Shown: positions 11,044 to 21,330 of the stretch, piece by piece
How positions within the stretch are numbered: the stretch's first letter is position 1
How the letters are laid out: each line of letters begins with the position of its first letter
DNA from: Zygnema cylindricum
Lineage: Eukaryota; Streptophyta; Zygnematophyceae; Zygnematales; Zygnemataceae
DNA: 64,000 nt
Direction of reading: 5' to 3'
Assembly: GCA_037447655.1 (NCBI GenBank)
Contig: JBBHKE010001935.1
Span: 310,701-374,700 of the forward strand
Notes under the pieces: generated by a model
Databases searched by the model: none
The model's input: the letters and a program-made list of their open reading frames with translations, nothing else
Told to the model about the DNA's origin: nothing
Program-made: the position numbers and the translations under genes

Positions 11044-12029
11044 ATTTATGATCTAGGAAGAGAAGACATCATTCTAGTAAAACACTAGGTAGTTATGGAT
11101 GAAGGAAAGTCTATACATCCCATTAAATACACTAAACCGGTTAAGATAAGAATTGAATACGAAAAAGGAGTTAGATTTCGATTCTTCTAACCGAACTTTG
11201 GTTCAGCCTGACCTTGCAGAGGAAAAGAAAAATCTGACTGATACTGACCCTCTCTTGGAATCACAGCTTCCGATTCAAACCGAGGAAGAAAACGAAGAAA
11301 GACTGGTAATGGATGATGGATGTCCGGAGATGGACTCCACGGATAGGGGAGAAGATGAAGTCATTCGGAGAAATCCGAGATTACCTTCCATTCCAACATC
11401 AGAGTTTGAAGAAGAAAAGAGAAGTAGCAAAGACTTTCAAGAGAGATAAGTGAACAACAAGGTAACTAAGCTGTCACATTTGAGCGAGCCCCAGACTTAC
11501 TCGGAAGCAGTTAATAGTCCGGAGCGTAGTAGATAGATGGCACACATTAATGATGAGATGGCTTCCATCATGGAAGCAAACACATGGGAGCTGGTGGACT
11601 TTCCCCGGGACAAAAAGCCAATAGGATGCAAGTGGGTATTTAAGTTGAAACTCAATCATGATAACACTATCGAGTGATAAAAGGCCAGATTAGTGGCAAA
11701 AGGGTTCACATAGGAGGGAATCCATTATGAGGAGACCTTCGCTTCGGTTGTTATATTTCCCTCCGACCGGATTCTACTAAGTCTAGCGGCAGCAAAAGAC
11801 ATGGAAGTGTACCAGATGGACATAAAAACCGCTTTCTTACATGGAGAATTAGAAGAAGAGACCTTTATGCGACAATCGGTAGGATTTGTGGAGAAAGGAG
11901 AAGAAAGTAAGGTGTGCAGATTGATAAAGTCTCTTTATGGACTAAAGCAAGCTCCACGTCAATGGAACAAGAAGCGGGACGAGTTTTTGACAAGCTTCGG
12001 ATATATCCGAATCGGTTCAGATCATTCGG
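11044..12029 (+). pseudogene. Copia-A linker and N-terminal reverse transcriptase (broken, truncated by insertion)
   Basis: An acidic linker (11153-11449) leads into reverse transcriptase pieces: NTWELVDFPRDKKPIGCKWV, a stop inside the RARLVAKG-type segment, then VYQMDIKTAFLHGELEEE and KSLYGLKQAPRQW. Homology stops at GYIRIGSDHS (about 12029). From here the sequence becomes an inverted LTR, so the YVDD half is absent. The matching RNase H end is at 27094-27690. Confidence 0.85.
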
Positions 12030-12615
12030 ACTTGTTCTCATGTTCTCCGAGATTTCCTCTTCTGAATGATACTTTGCCACGTGTCTCTAGGTCATGTAAC
12101 CTCCGAAAACTGCCAAGACACCAATACTGGATCTCGGCAATGATGTGGGCCGTCGGATCCAAACGGACTTTAAATGCTCGCCGTTCAAAAACAAATGTCC
12201 GGTACATTTGTTTCATGCGTACTAAAAGTCAACAAGTTTCTATGTCCGCACTTTGTTGTTTCGTTAATCGGATAAACTATCTCATCAATGTTTTAATAGA
12301 AATCAAACCCTATGTATCGTAACGAACTACTACGACAGACCGGTAAGAGATAATGGCTACGCCTCGCTCTGCCGGTCGGAGGTTTGAGTCCTGTCGGACT
12401 CAACCTTTTTGTTGAGAGTGACTTAGGTCACTCTTTAGTCCTGCCTATGGAGCTAAGGCAGCCATGGCTCCACCGCCCTCTCTCTTCTTGAGTGACTACA
12501 ACAAGTATGGGGGCTAGAGAGAGAAGGTGGCGGCAAGCTGCCTATGCTTTTCTTTTAGCTATTTTAACTAATTAAGACCTAGAAAATACCTCCCCTAAAT
12601 CTAGTGATTTTAACA
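12030..12615 (-). repeat. Inverted first half of a copia-B-type LTR
   Basis: Read on the minus strand, it starts TGTTAAAATCACTAG at 12615 and shares GTATTTTCTAGGTCTT and a GGACATTTGTTT block with the 3' LTR of copia-B (16318 onward). Similarity runs to about LTR position 570 and then joins copia-A coding sequence at 12029. The second half of such an LTR is at 13909-14423 in the opposite orientation. Short open frames here are LTR sequence, not genes. Confidence 0.65.
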
Positions 12616-12950
12616 ATCGGGTCCGCCGGATCCGTGCTAAAATCCAAAGTAAGTACATTAAAATTACAACTACATGGGGTCGTACCTTTAGCCGCAAAAA
12701 TGGAATCTAATCGAGAACCTTTACGCTGAACTTGGACACTAATTAAAGGACGACGTACGACACGTATAAACTCGCACCAAACGAAATATACTTAGTAGAA
12801 AACATAATAGCGTACCCGCGTAAAAATATCAATGAAACTAAAATGACGCCTCGTCACTCGCGACCAAATGAAGCCACACAATTTACGAAACAACATTCTT
12901 ACATTGAATAAGTACTTCACACGTGAAGTGAGTAACTACCTGCGCGCAGC
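12616..12950. other. Unassigned spacer between LTR pieces
   Basis: About 335 bp with no recognisable coding or RNA feature. It lies between the inverted copia-B-type LTR piece and the first gypsy LTR foldback. It may be flanking sequence carried along by the inversion. Confidence 0.4.
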
Positions 12951-13774
12951 TGTCACGCTCGTGTGCGTTTTCGGCACACTTTTATATCACCAAGGATTTC
13001 ATACCCTTTTCCACCGGTACGGTCCTCAAAATACGGAGGAGTGAGTGCACCCTGCAAGACAAAATCCTTCTACTTACCAAACTGAACGGAACGCACTTTA
13101 TTTCACGCCTAACGGAGGTCGGACGACGGAGTTATTTTGCTTCAAAGATTTCCATTCTGTTACATGCTACCAGTTTCCACCTGTCCCTGTGGGGGGAACA
13201 TTGTGGAACGCCACGTAAATTTTAGGATAGACCTGTATATTTTGCTGTTAGCTGTCAGTAGGATGTTAGTTCAGGTCCACTAGACGGGCAGAGCATTTAT
13301 TTGTTCGGGTCAAAGTTAGGCGACTAGCTCCGGCTGGATTTGAAGCCAAATGTCCTCCTATGATACACTCATGGGCCACAAAGTCCTGAATTGACGTGAA
13401 ACGCCTAACTTTGAACAAAAGTAATAAATGCTCTGCCCGTCTAGTGGACCTGAACTAACATCCTACTGACTACTAACAGCAAAATATACAGGTCTATCCT
13501 AAAATTTACGTGGCGTTCCACAATGTTCCCCCCACAGGGACAGGTGGAAACTGGTAACATGTAACAGAATGGAAATCTTTGAAGCGAAAAAACTCCGTCG
13601 TCCGACCTCCGTTAGGCGCGAAAAAAAGCGCGTTCCGTTCAGTTTGGTAAGTAGAAGGATTTTGTCCGGCGGGGTGCACTCACTCCTCCGTACTTTGAGG
13701 ACCGTACCGGTGCAAAAGGGTCTGGAAATCCTTGGTGATATAAAGGTGTGTCGGAAATGCACACGAGCCGGACA
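12951..13774. repeat. Foldback 1: inverted dimer of the gypsy-X LTR 5' half
   Basis: Arms of 372-373 bp (12951-13322 and 13402-13774) are inverted copies around a 79-bp loop. Both outer ends carry the gypsy LTR start, TGTCACGCTCGTGTGCG on the left and TGTCCGGCTCGTGTGC on the complement of the right. The same sequence occurs once, not inverted, in the LTR at 26419 downward. The turn coincides with a natural short hairpin of that LTR (AAAGTTAGGCG ... CGCCTAACTTT), suggesting strand switching at the hairpin. The open frames seen here are not genes. Confidence 0.75.
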
Positions 13775-13776
13775 GC

Positions 13777-13905
13777 TGTCCAGCGTGCCTAGGAAACATA
13801 GGAGAAGGGCCCACCGTCCCAAATAGAGTGCAATGGGGTCCTAAAAATTGGGAGGTTTAGGGGAGATGTCCGAGAAGGTGTGCATAGAAGACCTGTAATC
13901 CACCA
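13777..13905 (-). repeat. Inverted 3' end of a gypsy-X-type LTR
   Basis: On the minus strand it ends CTAGGCACGCTGGACA and shares the blocks GGGCCCTTCTCC and GACATCTCCCCTAAACC-type sequence with the foldback at 26725-27093. Only GC separates it from the LTR start that closes foldback 1, so an LTR end and an LTR start lie 2 bp apart. Confidence 0.6.
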
Positions 13906-13908
13906 CAA

Positions 13909-14423
13909 ATGCCGATGCGGTTACGGATTCATAAACATGCTCTTCTTTGTCCCTCCTTCGTCAGTACCTCAAGACTAGGGGGTTTAGAGAGGGGTTTAGG
14001 ACTTAGAATATTTTGGGTAGTTAGCCGCCTCTCCTAGAGAGCACCTCGTATAAATGGCAAACTTTGGCCAGCCATAACAGTCAACTCAGTTGACCAAATT
14101 CATTCATTTTTTTTGCTGCAGACTCATGGGAGTCCATGCTACACAGGGGTGTAGTCAGTCAGAGTTTTTGCCTGCCAGGGTGGGTGCATTTCTAAGGGAA
14201 AGTTAAAGTGGGGAATGTTATCCTAAACTCATATTCTAACTTTGCATTCTGTAGTGAAACTGAGCACACAGAAAGTCTTATTTCACAAGGGTGAAGTTGT
14301 AATGGGGTTTTGATTGTCAAGGGGTCAATCATTTGGGTTTATATAAACTTGGAGTCGGCACTATCTAGATTAGCTTCTTTGGATCTGCGAATTCTGTGTG
14401 GCAATGGAGCCCATAGAGTTTGA
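13909..14423 (+). repeat. Copia-B 5' LTR, second half only
   Basis: From about 13950 it aligns with 16990-17163 and 18493-18790: TCAGTACCTCAA, GAGGGGTTTAGGACTTAG, then AGCTTCTTTGGATCTGCG. The first ~570 bp are absent here; an inverted equivalent lies at 12030-12615. The gag start at 14404 lies within the LTR, 20 nt before its end at 14423. Confidence 0.7.
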
Positions 14424-15401
14424 GGTTATGTGCCCACCATCTAGGGTGCCTATGTTCGATGGAACAAACTTCACTTATTGGGAGTTCACGATGGAGGGAT
14501 TGCTTTTCGAGAAGCACTAATGGGGAATTGTTTCGAACAAGTGAGATGTCCGTCACCTGGCTTTGAAGAGCTTACTATGGAGAATCATCTAAGGCTGCCC
14601 AGAATATCAACCGGAGTTCAGATGCAACGGAAGGTGAAGGGAAAAATCTTGCCGTAGTGGGGAATTAGGGGAGAAGGATAATGGGACACCTATAGTGAGG
14701 GGAGCTAGGCTCTCACCTATGGTACCACTCCTAGGGATTAAAACTGAAGAAAATAACAGAAAAATATGGGAATATAAAAACACTATAGCAAAACATCTCA
14801 TACTTAGATATGTGTCTAAGTCCACAACCATCACTTTTTTAAGTCTAACCAAGTCTTCGGAAATCTGGGAAACACTAATTCAAATTTATAAGAGAGAGAC
14901 AATACAGAGGCAACAATTAGTAAAACAGGAAATATAGGCTTATGTTTATAAAGGCGGTAGCATGATAGAGTTTTGCAATGATATTGCTCCGTTATATGTT
15001 GAGCTTGCTAGTGCGGGATATGTAGAATCTGAGGAGAGAAAGATTAATACACTAATCATGAAGCTTCCAGATGAGTACGAAGACATCATTCACCGTATGC
15101 AGGGAATGGATAGCTCCTCATGGACTTGGAGCATTACCATGGGAATAATTCTTGTGAGGGAAAGCACTTTGGAGCTTTGTCGGGGAAGTGACAGGGTGAC
15201 TGCATTTATAGCTGGTGGTGACTGGCGGAAGCGTGATGTGAGGAATGGCGGTGACGAGCGCAAGCGTGATGAGAGGAAGAACGACAAAGGTAAACCTTAT
15301 CGAACTTTGGTGGAAAGAGAGGGAGAGGAAAAGAAACGGGAGCTTTAAAAAAAAGGGTTTGCTTCGCTTGTAGGAAATCGGGTCACTATATGGAGGAGTG
15401 T
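14404..15401 (+). pseudogene. Copia-B gag with CCHC knuckle (lightly broken)
   Basis: It starts MEPIEFEVMCPPSR, then FDGTNFTYWEFTMEGLLF, a motif typical of copia gag. Stops occur near 14518 and 14541 and at about 14936. The long piece 14962-15348 has KLPDEYEDIIHRMQG. The knuckle CFACRKSGHYMEEC (15360-15401) has the full C-X2-C-X4-H-X4-C spacing but lies one frame away, after a run of eight A residues at 15347-15354. So the frame change may be a homopolymer indel. Confidence 0.8.
14424..14438 (+). promoter_or_regulatory. Copia-B primer-binding site, half initiator tRNA-Met type
   Basis: GGTTATGTGCCCACC directly follows the LTR end and matches 14 of 15 bases of the complement of the plant initiator tRNA-Met anticodon arm. 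It is in frame in gag (EVMCPP). Its distance from the gag ATG (20 nt) equals that in copia-A. Confidence 0.72.
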
Positions 15402-15857
15402 CCTTGTTTGGAAAAACTTAGAAGTTGGTATGTTATTGAAGAGGAAGAAGAGGAAGAGGAGAAAGAGGATGAAGAAATTTTGGAGCTTCTTCACATCGGT
15501 AGAATGGAGAAGAGAGAAAAGCACACAGAAATTCCACGAAAGCAACAGTGTGATTTTGGAGGTATAAGGGAAGTAAAGGGAAAGGAGATACTTGAGGGAG
15601 TTAGAAATAATGAGGTTAATTTTATAGATATGTGGGAAACAGAAAACTGGTCGGATAGAGAGACTTCAATGGATTCCAAGGAAAGGGGAGAAGTAAAACT
15701 AGAGGGGGTTTTAAAGGATAGAGAAGAGAAATATTTAATGAAAGGTTTAGGGGAGGAGAGATATTTATTGGGAATAAAATCAGAGAGTGATAGTGGAAAG
15801 AATTCCATGGGAGAGAGTGAGGAAAGTTCAAAAAAATGGGGTGAATATCATGGATAA
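15390..15857 (+). pseudogene. Copia-B acidic frame replacing pol
   Basis: An open frame of 155 codons continues in frame from the zinc knuckle: MEECPCLEK, then a run rich in Glu and Lys. It lacks the protease DSGA motif and any integrase or polymerase motif. In copia-1 and copia-A this place holds pol. I read it as gag-end and linker sequence joined by deletion of pol. Whether it is translated is unknown. Confidence 0.5.
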
Positions 15858-16281
15858 AAATATGAGTACAGAAGATGTAGATTTTAGGTGGGACTTAGTG
15901 GGGACTCTTGATTTAAGGATAAATTTTGGGGGTAATGGTTGTGACATCACTAATGAGAGTGATGCCGTCTATGAAGGTGTGCCTGTAAAAAGGTTAGCAT
16001 CTAAGTGTGTGGTGCAGATTGGAGATTGGGCTGGCTGGTTAGATTACAAGAGGGAAATCGGTTTTTGTGTGGATGGAAAAGAGATGAGGTGGATAAAATA
16101 TTTGCTCGGACTTATGAAAAATGGGATGCTAAATAGAATGTATGATCAGCTAGATGGAATGGTTACTTCAGCTCATTTAATGGACCTTACTAAATATGAG
16201 GGTGTAGTCTTAAAGTTTTATGAAAGGAAAAAGAAAAGAAAAAGGAAAAGGGGAAGGGAATGTTTGTTTATTTGTTTGTAA
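15858..16281 (+). pseudogene. Copia-B RNase H remnant
   Basis: GCDITNESDAVYEGVPVKRL and CVVQIGDWAGW match the RNase H segment DITTWSDAIYGDVPLRR and YVLQIGCAAYCW of copia-1. The downstream HIDIR-type segment and catalytic region are missing or diverged. The frame stays open to 16281. The polypurine tract and 3' LTR follow within 40 bp. Confidence 0.65.
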
Positions 16282-16317
16282 AGAATTGAAAGGAAATAGA
16301 CTAGAAAATAAAGGGAG

Positions 16318-18790
16318 TGTTGATATTTGAGTATTTTCTAGGTCTTTATTTAGGATAGAAAAAAGAACAAAGGCAGTCTGCCTCTAACTCCCTTCTCTAA
16401 GCCCCCACACTTGTTGTAGTCACTGAAGGCTGGAGAAGGAGCTAGAGCCATGGCTGCCTAAGCTCACTAGAGAAGACAGGGGGTGAATTAGGTAGATTTA
16501 CCAAAAGGTACTAGACAGACCCAAGAATTGATCCTGGTACTTACCGTCTATCAAGCTACCATAAGCCGTTAGCCTTATACGTTTAGTCTAGAGCTAGTGC
16601 TAAGGTACAATGGGTTTGATACGTATTTAAACATTTACACGTAAGTTTTTCTATTTAAATAGATTACGGTTTATAGGGCATAGAAACAGTTGTACTATTA
16701 GTACCGGACGAAACAAATAGTACGGACATTTGTTTCGACAAACCGTATGAAATACCGATATAAATCACACGGCCGTGGTTAGCGTCGGCTTCGCGGAAAG
16801 GACAATTTGGCGGTTTGCGGACTCCGCCACTCCGGATGATACGTAGCAACATCATACGAGTTTACGGAATCTCCGGAACATAAAACAACAAATCTGGATG
16901 TGTCAAATGTCGCATTATGGCGACGTCGTACACTCTCCGTACACAAAGTACTCCAGCATCTGTACTTTATTGTACAGTACATTCCTCTGATTGGTCAGTA
17001 CCTCAATACTTAGGGGTTTAAAGAGGGGTTTAGGACTTAGAATATTTTGGGTAGTTAGCCGCCTCTCCCAGAAACCACCTTGTATAAATGGCAAACTTTG
17101 GCCAACCATAACAATAAACTCAGTTGACCAAATTCAGTGATTTTTTTTGCTGCGGACTCGGGGGTGTTGTGATTAGAAAGCTTTAGTACCCAGTAAATGG
17201 GTCAGTGAAAGAGGGATTAGTACTTATAATATTTTTTGGTGTAAACACTTCAGTATTGACCCCTAATAATGTTACAATAGTATAAGGATAAAAGAGTGTA
17301 CCGTACTTCTACAGGGACACGCGTCGGCATATGACGACTTTGCAGGTATTCTTGAATGGCGCCGACACTCACATACACGTGTCGAATATCGAACGAGCAA
17401 ATTCGCAGAATCGGACGGACGAAGTTTGGACGGGACATCCGGAAAATGTAATGTACGAAATCAGTATGAAACGTTGATTCGAATCGTGTCGACGGACGCG
17501 ATTCGCGCGGGACCACAAGTGACGAAACATGTCCTACGCACTCAGGTAATTCGTACCGCACAGCAACAGTCGCTTGGACGTATATGAACTATGCTACAAT
17601 AGACGACAAAAAATGAACGGCGGATACGAATCGAGTCGACGGACTCGATTCAAAATGGGACCACATTGGGATAATGATTTGGACACGTGTCGTCCACGGC
17701 GAAGATTTACTTTACATCTAACGGCGATCCGCGAATTTGGAGCTGACTTGTACAGACGCTTGGATGGATTAGCAAATTGCTGACTTAGCAAGTGACACAA
17801 TTTATGTACGGCTTCTATTTGTAAATATCTGAAACAACATTAATTTGTATGTAGTGAATTACTTTTTAGTGTTGCAATTGTGAAATTAGATAAAAGTCAT
17901 AATTAGGGTTTGGACGTACCTCCGGTACAGTAGATGTACCGTTGACGTACATTGTCTTTATTTGAGTATAGTAATAAATTACACGTGTAGCTATTTTATT
18001 AGTTTAGGGCTCAGTAGATAACTTTGTGAATATAAACTTGTAGGAATTAGTTTATTTTATCATCACAGTTGAGCTCATCAAAGAAATGGCAGACTATTTT
18101 TCTGCAAATTTGACCTGATGGTGTGATCACCCTGATTGATGTATTTGTATGAAACTCTGTGGAGATCTTTGATGACTTAGAAAATATTTGTTTATGTAGT
18201 TTCAGTCTTTTCTGCTGTTTCTGTAGAATTCTGTGAGGAGTCTACCTGGTTAGTTTGGTAAGCTATCAGATGTTTTTGGGAAACTCTGCAGCTCAAATCT
18301 TTTGGATGCCTTGGTGGATTTGGCTCTAACTTTGAGAGATTACATTGTTTAGGATATACTGCATAGCGGTGCAGTTTTAGCTGTTTTTTGTTATTGTGGA
18401 GTAATCCGTGTTGTCTGAAACACAACTGTTTTGAGGTAGTCTGTGGGTGTCTTCCGTGAGTAATCCATGGCTGAAATAGACCAAGGACAACAAGGGGAGT
18501 CTAGGCTACACAGGGTTGTAGTCGGTCAGATTGTTTGCCTTCCAGGGTGGCTTTATTTCTAAGGGAAAGTCAAAGTGGGGAATGTTATCTTAAACTCATA
18601 TTCTAACTTTGCATTCTGTAGTGAAACTCAGCACACAAAAAGTCTTATTTCACAGGGGTGAAGTTGTAATGGGGTTCTCATTGTCAAGGGGTTAATCATT
18701 TGGGTTTATATAAACTTGGAGTCGACACTGTCTAGATTAGCTTCTTTGGATCTGCGAATTCTATGTGGCAATAAAGCCCATAGGGTTTAA
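16318..18790 (+). repeat. Copia-B 3' LTR, interrupted by a solo LTR
   Basis: It starts TGTTGATATTTGAG after the polypurine tract. The part 16990-17164 and the part 18493-18790 together align with the 5' LTR (13950-14423). The end reads GGGTTTAA at 18790, equivalent to GAGTTTGA at 14423, and includes the degraded gag start (AATAAAGCCCAT for AATGGAGCCCAT). Without the insertion its length is about 1145 bp. Confidence 0.72.
17165..18492. repeat. Solo LTR inside the copia-B 3' LTR
   Basis: It starts TGTTGTGATTAG and ends AAGGACAACA, with TG and CA at the tips and a short end inverted repeat (TGTTGT/ACAACA). The flanks are GGGGG and AGGGG, a 5-bp duplication with one mismatch. The uninterrupted site is seen in the 5' LTR near 14128-14136. 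No internal coding region is present, so it is a solo LTR of 1328 bp from a different family. Small open frames inside are not supported as genes. Confidence 0.7.
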
Positions 18791-19645
18791 ATCCTTGTGC
18801 TGAGCAGCTTGTATGTTGCCCTTAGCCAGAGGCATTTCTTGGTGAAATACCTTGGCCTTTTCGGGAATGAGCTTCTCCACAGTCCCCCGGTTGTCCATCT
18901 CCAAAAGTACAACTGCCTAAGCCGATGCAGCTCTAGTAAGGATGGGATGTCGGCCGAAGAGAATGAAGTAAGGGCTATAAGAATGGAGAGAGGCCTGTCT
19001 ACTAAATCTTTATCCCATTGCAATCCAAGGCACCAGTCTGTCCCATTCCCCTAAATCCTCTTCCACTGTATATTTCCGTAGTGACAGCTTCACTGTCTGT
19101 ACGCACCTTTCGGCCAAACTCTCGGCTTAGGGGTGGTCTCGGCTGGTCAACCGGTGGTCAATGAGGCACTTCTCCAAAAGGTTAGAAAATTCTCCAGCAA
19201 ACTCGGACTCCTGATCAGTCAGAACTTTGGCCGGGGCTCCAAATTGGGACAGCACCCTCGGCAAAAATGCGTCTACGATTGCTTTAGATTCCTTTCAAGG
19301 GAGAACCACTTGTTCGATCCATTTGAAGAATTGTTCAATCATTACCAGTACAAAACGGTTTCCCCTCTGGCTGGTGGGAAGTGGTCCCAGTAGATCCAAT
19401 GACCATCTGTAAAACATCCCCTGGATGGGGAGGTAGTGAGGCTCCGTTCCCCCCTTTTTGTTGAAAGCACCTTTCACCCGGTCACAGGAAGGACACGTCT
19501 GCACCACACGATTGACCTGGGCCCGCATTCCATGCCACCAATACGACCCTATAACCAATGAAGTGGTCCATTTCTGTCCGAAGTGCCCGCATTGCACGTG
19601 AAGACGAACAATGAGGGTTTCCCGATCTGCAGGAGGAGGAACCAC
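18791..19645 (-). pseudogene. Gypsy-X integrase (broken, C-terminus cut)
   Basis: The zinc-binding part reads HVQCGHFG ... YWWHGM ... CPSCDRVK (about 19490-19620), an H-H-C-C finger. The core starts WSLDLLGPLP with the first catalytic Asp, and the region of the second and third residues is readable in shifted frames (LTD, then AERCVQTVK). Sequence homologous to LFGRHP appears near 18940. The frame ends where the copia-B LTR begins at 18790. Confidence 0.8.
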
Positions 19646-20019
19646 TTTCCTTGTACCATCAACCTATTTTCTAGGAAGAATGCCTCGGTCCCATTCATAC
19701 GTCGCCATCCGGGTATAAACCCGGAACAAGTGAATTCCGGCCAGGTGGGGAAGAGGGGAACCTTTCTAGATTGACCCAAAGGAATCGGGGTCATTCCAAT
19801 TATCCTTGCGGCCGACCCCAATGGGAGCCAGCCCCTCCACATCTACATCAAAGGTTGAAGTTCCCCTTCAGCTTGAGGCAGCCAAATAAAGGTATACGAA
19901 GCCTGTATTATTCCAAGGCTGAGCTTAGGGTCTTCATCGTGCCGCGCCCTTGTAGAGTCTATGGTTGAAGGGTCGCAATTCTTGCTGAGTCCATCTGCAT
20001 TTCTATAGATCTCCCCGAC

Positions 20020-21330
20020 TCAGTGGATAATGTTGAAGTCATATTCCTCTAAGATGAGAACCCATTTGGCTAGCTTGCCGATCAACCTACTGTTCTCCAT
20101 TATTGATTTGAGGGGCTGATAATCAGTAATAAGGGTGAAGTGTACTCGATAGAGGTAAGGCCTAAAATGCTGGATGGCCCACACCACCGCCAGTAATTCC
20201 CCATGGTAACTGCTGTCATTCCCCTCGGCTCTGTTATTACTCCGGCTTGCGTAGGCCACCACGTACTCAGCTCTTGCATCGTCGAATTGAGCCAACACTG
20301 CTCCCAATCCAAACCTGCTCCAATTTGTATAAAGGAGGAAAGGTCGCTGGTGATCGGGCATCCAAAGCACTGGATGTTGCTTGAGGGAATCTTTCAGGAA
20401 TTGAAAAGGAGTTTGTTGTTCTTCCGCCCACTGCCACTTCTGGGTCCTTTCGCAATAACTGATTTAATGGCTGGGGGTGGCTACTGAATTCGAGAATAAA
20501 CCTCCGGTAAAAGTTGGCCAGGCCCAGGAAAGTACAAAGAGCATAAATGTCGTGAGGGGGTGGAAGTGCATCAAGTGCTGCCACTTTAACCATATGGGGA
20601 CCCACTATCCCAGGAGTCACCTCGTGACCCAGATAAATGATTTTCTGCACTCCAAAAATGCCCTTCCCCTGGTGACACTTCAAGCCCGCTGCTTAGAGAG
20701 CCCGTAGAACGATCTGTATATGCTCCAAGTGTTCCTCGAATGTCTTTGGGAAAATTATCACATCGTCGATGTAACACCGTGCGCAATCGATTCCCCAGAG
20801 AGCCTCGTCCATGGCTCGTTGGAATTTGGCGGGTGCATTTTTGAGGCCAAATGGCATGTACAGCCATTCATACAACCTGGACCCAAAAAGCAGTCCTCTC
20901 TCGGTGCCTAGGCTCCATTGCAATCTGGTGGAACCCATTCTTCATATCCAACGTTGAGTAAATGTTGGCCCCAACAAGAGAGTCGAAGATCTCTTCCGGG
21001 GTGGGCATGGGATAATGGTCAGAAACAGTGGCCGCGTTGAGCATCCGATAGTCCCCGCACATCCAAAAATCTACCGTTTTTCCGGACGAGTTTTTCTTGG
21101 GCTTTAGCACTGTTGGAGAGGTAAAGCGATGTAGCCCTGTACTTTCATGCACCAACCCGGCGTCCACCAAAATCTACACCTTTGCGGTGATGAACTCCTT
21201 CTCCTTGAAGCTGAGAGGGTAATGTTTCTGCCAAACAGTCGCAGTCTCATCGGTAAGGTCAATGCGAAAAAGGGTCCCTTTATAGATCCCTACATTTATG
21301 TCACACCAGAAGAACCCCTGCCCGTTCTCC
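20020..21330 (-). pseudogene. Gypsy-X reverse transcriptase and RNase H (broken)
   Basis: The reverse transcriptase includes ILVDAGLVHESTG, LKPKKNSSGK, CGDYRMLNAATVSDHYPMP, LDMKNGFHQIAM and MPFGLKNAPAKFQRAMDEAL. The catalytic box YIDDVIIF is intact (about 20755-20780). The RNase H part (20020-20370) reads LYTNWSRFGLGAVLAQ ... VVAYASRSNN, as in Ty3-type RNase H, with Asn where the first catalytic Asp is expected. At least three frame changes separate the pieces. Confidence 0.88.

Larger units (their letters stand above)
13909..18790 (+). mobile_element. Copia-B: pol-deleted (non-autonomous) copia
   Basis: It has a partial 5' LTR (13909-14423), a gag region, an acidic frame, a remnant of RNase H, a polypurine tract (AAATAAAGGGAG, before 16318) and a 3' LTR (16318-18790) interrupted by a solo LTR. 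Protease, integrase and reverse transcriptase are missing. The polypurine tract is identical to that of copia-A. It lies inside the integrase end of gypsy-X, whose coding sequence resumes at 18791. Confidence 0.75.

Noticed and set aside
12325-12410. tRNA-like stretch with a B-box-like GGTTTGAGTCC
   Set aside because: No acceptor stem or A box can be paired, and the stretch lies in an inverted LTR that aligns with other LTR copies.
17250-17800. Open frames of 103 and 69 codons
   Set aside because: They lie in a solo LTR with clear ends and a target duplication and show no family motif.
18192-18425. Minus-strand frame of 77 codons
   Set aside because: Inside the solo LTR; no recognisable domain.
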